A DNA stretch of 12,906 nt from NCBI GenBank assembly GCA_003222835.1, contig QHXE01000127.1, forward strand, positions 1-12,906, in the 5' to 3' direction. Each line of letters starts with the position of its first letter. Positions within the stretch are counted from its first letter, which is position 1. The translations under genes and the position numbers were made by a program. Of the stretch, positions 6,958 through 12,906 are shown piece after piece. The notes beneath the pieces were generated by a model, which searched no databases, was not told where the DNA came from, and was given only the letters and a program-made list of their open reading frames with translations. The stretch is from Acidobacteriota bacterium. Lineage in GTDB: Bacteria; Acidobacteriota; Blastocatellia; Pyrinomonadales; Pyrinomonadaceae.

Positions 6958-8286
6958 ATGTACAGAGTAGTCCGATATTTTCTCCTGGCGTGCATGCCAC
7001 CAGTCGCTCTGTGCGTCACGGATCCCTTGCGCGCGGGCAGCGCCGCCGAGGGACTCTCCGGTCGCGTAATTCTCGGCTACCAGGGCTGGTTCGGCTGTCC
7101 CGGGGACTATGCGGGCAACCGACGCTGGCAGCACTGGGTGATCCAGGGCAGTGACACCAGCAGCCCAACGCCGCAAAACATGCGCGTTGACCTGCTGCCG
7201 GCGCTGCAGGGACTTCCGCAGGAGGATCTGTGCCGAACGGGAATGACCGCACCTGACGGCACGGTCATCTGGCTGTTCTCGTCGCAAAATCCCAGGGTCG
7301 TTCTCGAGCACTTTCGACTGATGTCGACTCACTCGATCGACGGCGTGGCGGTGCAGCGCTTCATTGGCATCATCGATGACCGCCCGGACAATCCGCAAGG
7401 CAGGGAACGCAGTGATCACATGATCGAAAACGTGCGAGCCGCAGCGGAAGCGACGGGTCGCGTGTTTTTTGTCACCTATGACGTTTCCGGTGCACCCGCG
7501 GACACTGTGGTCGCCGACATTCGGCGTGATTGGCAACACCTCACCAGGGATCTTCAGCTTACAGCGAGCGCAAATTATCTACGCATCGATGCGAAGCCCG
7601 CTCTTGAACTGTGGGGCTTCGGATTCACCGATCGCCCGGGATCACCCACAGAAGTCGCGCAACTGATCGCCGACCTGAAACAAGGGCAACACGAGCTGCA
7701 GGCCGTAGCCCTGATTGGAGGTGTTCCCACCAACTGGCGAACCTTGACCGGCGACTCCCAAGGCGATGCGCGCTGGGCCGGGGTCTACCGCAGCTATGAT
7801 GTCATCAGCCCATGGTCCGTGGGTCGCTTTCGCGACGACGCCGGAGCGGCTGCATTCCTGCACGATCGCGTTCTGCCTGATGTCGCCGAAACCACCCGTC
7901 TTGGGATCGCGTACCTGCCGGTGGTATTCCCGGGGTTCTCGTGGTCCAACCTGCAGGAGAGGCGCGGCCAGCCGGGCAAGGCCATCCTGAATGAGATTCC
8001 GCGCCGCTGCGGAAATTTTCTCTGGCATCAGATCGCCAACCTGACGGGCAGCCACGTGCCGGCAATTTATGGCGCAATGTTTGACGAGATGGACGAAGGT
8101 ACCGCAATGCTTCCTGCCGTGACACGTCCGGACAGGCTGCCAGCGGGGGGAAGATTTGTCTTCCTCAATCAGGAGGGATGTTCACTTCCGTCCGACTGGT
8201 ATCTGAGAGTCATGGGCCCGGCGTCAGAGTTTCTTCGCAAGTCGCAAGCAGCGCCGCATCGACTTGATGCGGTGCTCAGGCCGTAA
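6958..8286 (+). CDS. Secreted glycoside hydrolase, GH71/GH99-like
   Basis: This is a probable polysaccharide-cleaving enzyme outside the cytoplasm. It has 442 residues. The N terminus (VVRYFLLACMPPVALCV) is a plausible if imperfect Sec signal, with cleavage likely near residues 28-31. Blocks typical of bacterial GH71/99-like proteins follow: GYQGWFGCPGD (40-50), DGVAVQRF, TYDVSG (173-178), GGVPTNWR, SPWSVGRF (284-291), VVFPGFSW, and AMFDEMDEGTAM (373-384). In that last block E377 and E380 have the E-x-x-E spacing of the GH99 catalytic pair, as I recall it for endo-alpha-mannosidase. It starts 41 bp after the first sulfotransferase and ends 9 bp before the second, so it is probably co-transcribed. 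It may trim or clear the capsule polymer in the periplasm, but the substrate is unknown. Family assignment is fairly secure from motifs; role is inference. Confidence 0.8.
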   Translation: MYRVVRYFLLACMPPVALCVTDPLRAGSAAEGLSGRVILGYQGWFGCPGDYAGNRRWQHWVIQGSDTSSPTPQNMRVDLLPALQGLPQEDLCRTGMTAPDGTVIWLFSSQNPRVVLEHFRLMSTHSIDGVAVQRFIGIIDDRPDNPQGRERSDHMIENVRAAAEATGRVFFVTYDVSGAPADTVVADIRRDWQHLTRDLQLTASANYLRIDAKPALELWGFGFTDRPGSPTEVAQLIADLKQGQHELQAVALIGGVPTNWRTLTGDSQGDARWAGVYRSYDVISPWSVGRFRDDAGAAAFLHDRVLPDVAETTRLGIAYLPVVFPGFSWSNLQERRGQPGKAILNEIPRRCGNFLWHQIANLTGSHVPAIYGAMFDEMDEGTAMLPAVTRPDRLPAGGRFVFLNQEGCSLPSDWYLRVMGPASEFLRKSQAAPHRLDAVLRP

Positions 8287-8290
8287 GTCC

Positions 8291-8295
8291 AAGAG
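8291..8295 (+). promoter_or_regulatory. Candidate ribosome binding site for the repeat-rich sulfotransferase
   Basis: AAGAG abuts ATG 8296 directly but lies six bases before the in-frame ATG 8302. The spacing suits 8302 better, so the product may begin MKPLYRLALR, two residues shorter than annotated. Confidence 0.4.
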
Positions 8296-11253
8296 ATGTC
8301 CATGAAGCCTCTGTACCGCCTTGCTCTGAGACTGTGTGCGCCGGATATAGTCAGCGACCTATATCGGGCCATTCTTGGCAGAGATCCCGACCGGGAAGGA
8401 TCGGCTGCGTATGCGGAACAATTGGGCCCGCCGGGGAGTCTCACCGGCGTTGTCGCAGACATCTGTCGCTCGCGCGAAGCTTGGGAACGAAATCTCTACG
8501 CGCGTCCCGATGAGCTGTTGCGCCTGATATTTCGCGGCCTCTGCGGAACCGGACCGGGTGCCGCTGCACACGGCAGGTACACGGCGCAGCTCACGAGCAG
8601 CAGAGATCTCCCGGAAACACTGGCAACTGCCTTGGAATCCCAGGAGCTGTGGGAAGCGATCGTTCGCTGCCAGGCCGGCCAGATCGTCGCCTCGGCGTGC
8701 CGCAGCCTGCTGCGGGCGGAGCCTGATGAGCCGCTGCGACACGCGTATTGCAATCAGCTGACCGAAAGCAAAGACCTCCAGCAGCTGCTGTCGAGCATTG
8801 CGGGCTCACGAGAGCACTGGGCGATGTCGGTATCCGCAAGGGCGGAGGAGCTCGTCCACGGGGCGTACGAGTCCCTGTTAAAGAGGAAACCCGATCAGCA
8901 GGCTTTGCGCGACTATGCCAGGCAGCTCAGGGAGAGCGCGGACCTGTCGCGGATATACACCAGCATTGCGCAGTCCCAGGAGCACTGGGAGCGGCTCCTG
9001 GCACTCAGGACGGAAGACCTGGTCCGGAGCGTGTACGACGGACTCCTTGATCGAGAGCCCGACGACCATGCCCTGCGTGTCTACAGCGCTCAGCTCAGGG
9101 AGAACAAGAGCATCGCGAAGCTCCTCGCGGCCATCGCAAGATCACAAGAGCACCGGAACCGGCTGTTCGCCGGCAGAGCCGAGGAAATGATCCAGGCTGC
9201 TTACACGGGGCTCCTGAATAGGGAGCCGGACGAGGAGGCGCTGCGTACTTACAGCAAACAGCTCAGGGAAAGCGAGAGCCTCGCGGTAGTGCTGGCGAAC
9301 ATCGCGCATTCGCGAGAGCACTGGCACAACATGCTCGGGCAACGGGCCGACGAGCTTGTGCGCGGAGCGTGCGAAGCGCTGCTGGAGCGCCTGCCAGATG
9401 AGCAGGCGATGCGCGGCTATGCCGTGCATCTCAGGGACACCAGGGATCTGCCACGGTTTCTGTCCACCATCGCCCAGTCGCAGGAGCACTGGACCATGCT
9501 CCTGGATCTGAGAGCGGAGGAACTGGTGCGCAGCGCTTACCATGCGCTGCTGAAGACGGAGCCCGACGCCCAGGCTTTGCAGCTCTACTGCGCCCAGTTG
9601 AGAAACAGCCGGAGTGTGCCACAGCTTCTCGCTACGCTTGCCGACTCTCCCGAGCATTGGAGAGCAACCCTCGCGTCCAGAGCGGCTGAGCTCGTGGACG
9701 CCGCTTACCAGGGGTTGCTCGCGCGAGCGCCGGACGAGCAGGCCCTGGGTCACTACTCCGCACAGCTCGCGGAACACAAAGACCTCGCCGGGCTCCTGGC
9801 CAACCTCTCCGAATCCCAGGAGCATTGGGCGCAGCTCCTGGCCCTCAGATCCGAAGACCTGGTGAGGTGCGTGTACCGAGCCCTGCTCAACAGGGAGCCG
9901 GACGAAGAGGCGCTGCGTTCTTACGCCGAACATGTCCGGCAGGACCGGAGTCTGACTCGGTTGTTGTCGGCCGTGGCGGATTCGGACGAGCACTGGCGGA
10001 TTCTCATGGCCGCCCGAGCCGAGGAGCTCGTCCGCACCGCCCACCAGGAACTAAGCGGCACAGAGCCCGAAGAGAACATGGTGCGCTCCTGCGCTGCCCA
10101 GCTGCGCGAGACCAGGGATCTGCGGCCTCTCCTGTCGTCGGTCGCACGCTCTCCGGAACACCGGGACGCGATACTGGCGATCAACGCGGAAAGCGTAGTA
10201 CGGGCTGTTCACCGGGGCACGCACAACAGGGAGCCGGACGACCAGACTCTCGCGCGGCACCTCACGAAGTTCACTGCCAGCAGAGACTTGTCGGCACTCG
10301 TCGCCGACATTGCCTCATCCCCGGAACAGCGCGCACCCAACTCGAAAGGACACGCCTGGCCGCATCCGTCGGCTTCCTATGAGAAACCGACTCTGGTGTT
10401 CCTGCACATCCAGAAGACCGCGGGAACAAGCGTGCAAAACATGCTTCGCGAAGCATTCGCACCGGAGAAGATCTACCGCGAGTACGTCGACACGCTTCAT
10501 CTGCATTCCCCGGCCGAATTGTCCGCGTATTCCGTGTTTGCCGGACACTTCAATTACGACTCGCTCGCTTTCATCCCGCGAAGAAAGATCAGCGCCATAA
10601 CCTTCGTTCGTGAACCCAGGAAAAGGCTGACATCCCTCTACAACTTCTGGCGCGCTCACGAGCCGACTCATCGCAGTTACTCGGGCGGCGTCGTGCTGGC
10701 GAATCAACTGTCGATGCGTGAGTTCTTTTTAACCCCGGAGATCGAAGACCGGGGCGTGTGGAATCACATGACGTGGGCGATCATGGGCGAAAGGTGTTGG
10801 CGACATTGGCGCAACACACTTCGGTCCGCCGCCGAAGACGCGCAACCCGAAGCGGAATTTCTCGCCCGGACAGTTCGACCGGCAATACGCCAACGACTCA
10901 GAGAGTTCCTGTTTGTCGGAATACAGGAGGACTTCGCGCGCTCGGCGCAATTGTTATTCAAGGCGATCAACCGCCGGCCGCCGACCGTACGAGCGGATCA
11001 TTCGCTCAGGAACCTGATGACGGGAGATCCGCATTTCAAGAAGAACCTGCGCCGGCAGTCAGTGACAGCGGAGGTCGAGGCGGCAGTCAGCCGGCTCGTG
11101 GTACTCGATGATATCGTTTACGGCGAGGCCAAAGCGCTGTACGCGGAGCGGCTGAGCGGAGCTCGCGAACAAGTTGAGCAGCCACGGGGGCGAGATAGGG
11201 CCCGGAACCCTGCGGCCGGACGGCACAGCCTGAAGCGGCGGTCGCAGCGATGA
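8296..11253 (+). CDS. Sulfotransferase with twelve N-terminal 56-residue DUF4214-like repeats
   Basis: This 985-residue protein joins a long helical repeat array to a sulfotransferase. After a 13-residue leader, residues 14-685 split into twelve units of exactly 56 residues with no gaps. The consensus is roughly RAEELVRxAYxxLLxREPDExALRxYxxQLRxxxxLxxLLxxIAxSxEHWxxLLAx. The C-terminal domain (about 697-955) has KPTLVFLHIQKTAGTS, with the PAPS-binding loop QKTAGTS at 706-712, and the 3'-phosphate motif REPRKRLTSLY at 772-782. FAGHFNYD and MREFFLTPE are shared in position with the smaller sulfotransferase upstream, so the two are paralogues. A basic tail follows. There is no signal peptide; it is probably cytoplasmic. 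The stop overlaps the export lipoprotein start as ATGA. Sulfation of the exported polysaccharide is inferred from context; the array function is unknown. Confidence 0.85.
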   Translation: MSMKPLYRLALRLCAPDIVSDLYRAILGRDPDREGSAAYAEQLGPPGSLTGVVADICRSREAWERNLYARPDELLRLIFRGLCGTGPGAAAHGRYTAQLTSSRDLPETLATALESQELWEAIVRCQAGQIVASACRSLLRAEPDEPLRHAYCNQLTESKDLQQLLSSIAGSREHWAMSVSARAEELVHGAYESLLKRKPDQQALRDYARQLRESADLSRIYTSIAQSQEHWERLLALRTEDLVRSVYDGLLDREPDDHALRVYSAQLRENKSIAKLLAAIARSQEHRNRLFAGRAEEMIQAAYTGLLNREPDEEALRTYSKQLRESESLAVVLANIAHSREHWHNMLGQRADELVRGACEALLERLPDEQAMRGYAVHLRDTRDLPRFLSTIAQSQEHWTMLLDLRAEELVRSAYHALLKTEPDAQALQLYCAQLRNSRSVPQLLATLADSPEHWRATLASRAAELVDAAYQGLLARAPDEQALGHYSAQLAEHKDLAGLLANLSESQEHWAQLLALRSEDLVRCVYRALLNREPDEEALRSYAEHVRQDRSLTRLLSAVADSDEHWRILMAARAEELVRTAHQELSGTEPEENMVRSCAAQLRETRDLRPLLSSVARSPEHRDAILAINAESVVRAVHRGTHNREPDDQTLARHLTKFTASRDLSALVADIASSPEQRAPNSKGHAWPHPSASYEKPTLVFLHIQKTAGTSVQNMLREAFAPEKIYREYVDTLHLHSPAELSAYSVFAGHFNYDSLAFIPRRKISAITFVREPRKRLTSLYNFWRAHEPTHRSYSGGVVLANQLSMREFFLTPEIEDRGVWNHMTWAIMGERCWRHWRNTLRSAAEDAQPEAEFLARTVRPAIRQRLREFLFVGIQEDFARSAQLLFKAINRRPPTVRADHSLRNLMTGDPHFKKNLRRQSVTAEVEAAVSRLVVLDDIVYGEAKALYAERLSGAREQVEQPRGRDRARNPAAGRHSLKRRSQR
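8335..10350 (+). repeat. Twelve tandem 168-bp units encoding 56-residue DUF4214-like repeats
   Basis: The array is 2,016 bp, exactly 12 x 168. Unit starts fall at 8335, 8503, 8671, 8839, 9007, 9175, 9343, 9511, 9679, 9847, 10015 and 10183. Units 4-10 are most alike (REPDE-type turn and SQEHW-type close); units 1, 2 and 12 are the most diverged. DNA identity is moderate overall, but short near-identical tracts exist: 9217-9252 in unit 6 matches 9889-9924 in unit 10 at 33 of 36 bases, and 17 bases from 9889 recur at 10225 in unit 12. Constant length despite sequence drift suggests selection on the physical period. Confidence 0.88.
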
Positions 11254-12425
11254 CAATGGCCAGATTGGCGTCCGTAGCACCGCGAATCGGATTGCTCCTG
11301 GCGGCCGTATCGCTTGCCGCGTGTAGCGTGCTGCCGACCAGTGGGCCGTCGTCGCGCGAGATCAAGGCCGGCGCAGCCGTCGGTATCCGGGTAATCGACG
11401 TCGACGATACGGTGACGCGGCAACTGCAGGAGCGGCGCTCGCAGCTCCTGTTCTCTGATGTGTTTCCAGGCGCGCCGGCAAGCGATCAAATCGTGCAGCC
11501 GGGCGACGTGCTCGATATTTCGGTGTGGGAAGCCCCGCCCACCGTGCTCTTCTCTTCCGGCAGCGGCTCAGCCTCGCTGACCCAGCGCGACAGCGTCTCC
11601 GGCAGCGGAACGACTTCGAACGTCACGACGCTGCCGCAGCAGATGGTCGATGCCGGAGGGACCATATATGTTCCGTTCGCCGGACCGATCGCGGTTGCGG
11701 GCAAGACCCTGCCGCAGATCGAGGCGGAGATCACCCGCCAGCTGGCGAGGAAGGCCAACAGACCGCAGGTACTGGCGCGCCTGGCTGCCAACAACACTGC
11801 CTATGTCACCATAGTCGGCGAGGTGGCGAACAGCACGCGCATGTCGCTCACGCCTCGCGGCGAGCACCTGCTGGACGCGCTCGCGGCTGCCGGCGGTACC
11901 AGGCAAGCGATCGGGAAGATCACCCTGCAACTCACTCGCGGTTCGACGGTGCACTCCCTGCCCCTCGATACCATCATCCGCGATCCGCGCCAGAATATCG
12001 CGCTGCAGCCGGGCGACGTGGTGACGGCCCTCTATCAGCCGCTCAGCTTCACGGCACTCGGTGCGACCGGCAAGAATGACGAGGTTAACTTCGAGGCCAA
12101 AGGTATCTCGCTCGCGCAGGCACTGGCGCGCGCAGGGGCTCTGCTCGAAAGCCGGTCGAACGCCGAGGGCGTGTTCATCTTTCGTCTCGAGTCGCCCGCG
12201 GTCGCGGGCACCACCACGGCTGCCTCGCCCGCCGAGCAGACCCCGGTGATCTATCACATCGACTTCAAGGATCCCAGGGCGCTCTTTCTGGTCCAGACCT
12301 TCCCCATGGAGAACAAGGACGTGCTGTACGTCGCCAACGCCCCCGCCGCGCAGCTGCAGAAATTCCTGAACCTGCTGGTGTCGACGATCTACCCGATCCA
12401 GGGTGCAGTGACACTGACAAAATGA
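11250..12425 (+). CDS. Outer-membrane polysaccharide export lipoprotein, KpsD/CtrA/BexD/Wza family
   Basis: This is the outer-membrane channel subunit that carries capsule polymer across the periplasm and out of the cell. It has 391 residues. The signal peptide (LLLAAVSLAAC) ends in a lipobox with acylated C25. The Poly_export domain starts at QIVQPGDVLDISVWE (80-94) and is interrupted by a Gly/Ser/Thr-rich loop (about 100-130) before GTIYVPFAGPIAVAGKTL. The SLBB-like region follows, starting VTIVGEVANSTRMSL and including LQPGDVV and LYQPLSFTALG. A second repeat ends near KDVLYVANAPA. The C-terminal helix-like segment (LQKFLNLLVSTIYPIQGAV) fits members that span the outer membrane by a helix barrel. 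Size and context match BexD/CtrA better than the longer KpsD. ATGA overlap with the upstream sulfotransferase; no strong ribosome binding site of its own, so translation is probably coupled. Confidence 0.9.
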   Translation: MTMARLASVAPRIGLLLAAVSLAACSVLPTSGPSSREIKAGAAVGIRVIDVDDTVTRQLQERRSQLLFSDVFPGAPASDQIVQPGDVLDISVWEAPPTVLFSSGSGSASLTQRDSVSGSGTTSNVTTLPQQMVDAGGTIYVPFAGPIAVAGKTLPQIEAEITRQLARKANRPQVLARLAANNTAYVTIVGEVANSTRMSLTPRGEHLLDALAAAGGTRQAIGKITLQLTRGSTVHSLPLDTIIRDPRQNIALQPGDVVTALYQPLSFTALGATGKNDEVNFEAKGISLAQALARAGALLESRSNAEGVFIFRLESPAVAGTTTAASPAEQTPVIYHIDFKDPRALFLVQTFPMENKDVLYVANAPAAQLQKFLNLLVSTIYPIQGAVTLTK

Positions 12426-12519
12426 TTCGCGGCCGGGCTCTGATCGGCGGCGCGCAAACCACCCTCAGCGTTGGCGGCGCGAGCCGGACCGTGCGTCGTA
12501 CTTCAGTGTTCGGCCCCGC

Positions 12520-12906
12520 CTATCTCTGCGGGCGCGTCTTCGGCGCACCCGCGCGCCCCGGCCGGCTGGCGGCCGGCTTGCCGGCGAGCTTCCCCGCCGC
12601 CATCGCCACCGCCACCGAACGCCGCGCCCAGCTGACGAGCTGTGCCGGATCCTCCAGCACATCCGCAGGAGCCTCGTAGTAGCTCATGCTGAGCTCGGGC
12701 CGATCGGCGTAGGGCCGGAACGCACTCATGCCGCGGGCGGTGTAATCCGCGCGATTGTCGTCGTTGACGCGCAGATACAGCGTGTCGTTGTCGATGAGGC
12801 CGAAGAAAAGCTCCTCGCAATAGAGCCCCACGCCGCCGAACATGCGCCGTGCGCTCAACCCCGCGAGGCCCGCGAGCTGCTCGAGCACGTAGGCGAGATA
12901 GTCGCT
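12520..12906 (-). CDS. TfoX N-terminal domain family protein (5' partial)
   Basis: This is a small protein of the TfoX_N family. The domain is named after the competence regulator TfoX/Sxy, but stand-alone copies have no settled function. On the minus strand the frame is open to the window edge and reads SDYLAYVLEQ before the first possible start (GTG at 12888), so the true start lies outside. Family blocks seen are ARRMFGGVGLY, EELFFGLIDNDTLYLRV and LSMSYYEAPADVLEDP, then WARRSVAVAM. A basic Ala/Pro-rich tail ends at the TAG (12520-12522). The C-terminal TfoX_C domain is absent. It converges on the export lipoprotein gene with a 94-bp gap, has no evident link to capsule, and probably marks the locus boundary. 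Confidence 0.85.
   Translation of the reverse strand, partial: SDYLAYVLEQLAGLAGLSARRMFGGVGLYCEELFFGLIDNDTLYLRVNDDNRADYTARGMSAFRPYADRPELSMSYYEAPADVLEDPAQLVSWARRSVAVAMAAGKLAGKPAASRPGRAGAPKTRPQR

Noticed and set aside
5573..7000. 475-codon open frame on the minus strand across the first sulfotransferase gene
   Set aside because: It is antisense to a gene with clear family motifs, has a low-complexity Arg/Leu-rich product with no recognisable motif, and is expected in GC-rich DNA with strong third-position bias.
9142..10044. 300-codon minus-strand open frame with internal repetition
   Set aside because: Its periodicity only mirrors the 168-bp repeats of the plus-strand gene.
8335..10350. Possible CRISPR array or non-coding satellite because of the regular period
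   Set aside because: The 168-bp units are wholly coding in one frame, diverge along their length and have no short identical direct repeats separated by unique spacers.
12426..12519. Bidirectional terminator in the convergent gap
   Set aside because: I find no convincing stem followed by a T-run on either strand in these 94 bases; termination may be Rho-dependent or lie elsewhere.
12422..12679. 85-codon plus-strand open frame overlapping the export lipoprotein stop by ATGA
   Set aside because: It runs antisense through the TfoX-type gene, is low-complexity Arg/Ala-rich, and the minus-strand product has clear family motifs.

Overview
The window is about 12.9 kb of GC-rich DNA. Nine plus-strand genes are packed head to tail into what looks like a single operon, and one unrelated minus-strand gene runs into the right edge. 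The gene families (KpsE/KpsM/KpsT/KpsD-type capsule export, a stand-alone TfoX N-terminal domain protein) and the base composition point to a high-GC Gram-negative bacterium, most likely a proteobacterium. The sequence does not let me name a genus.

Left part (1-2503): the inner-membrane parts of an ABC-transporter capsule exporter. These are a chain-length/export protein of the KpsE/CtrB/BexC type (5' end cut by the window edge), the KpsM-type permease and the KpsT-type ATPase. They are joined by 1- and 4-base stop/start overlaps. A long GT4-type glycosyltransferase follows (2511-4148).

Middle part (4150-11253): a block that looks like polysaccharide modification. A SAM-dependent methyltransferase carries one helical DUF4214-like unit at its N terminus. 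A sulfotransferase follows that carries about five diverged DUF4214-like units. Next is a secreted glycoside hydrolase of the GH71/GH99-like type. Last is a 985-residue protein with twelve tandem units of exactly 56 residues (168 bp each) in front of a second, paralogous sulfotransferase domain.

Right part (11250-12906): the outer-membrane polysaccharide export lipoprotein (KpsD/CtrA/BexD/Wza family) overlaps the second sulfotransferase gene by four bases and completes the exporter. After a 94-bp convergent gap, a TfoX-N-domain gene on the minus strand marks the end of the capsule locus.

Taken together, I read this as the export and tailoring section of a capsule locus whose polymer is probably sulfated and methylated, with a periplasmic or secreted hydrolase that may trim or clear it. 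The unusual point is that one repeat module is attached to three separate tailoring enzymes, in 1, about 5 and 12 copies. That suggests a shared docking or scaffolding device. No KpsC/KpsS initiation enzymes, PAPS-synthesis genes or nucleotide-sugar genes are present here. No intergenic stretch exceeds 100 bp, and I see no convincing promoter, RNA gene, insertion sequence or CRISPR array.
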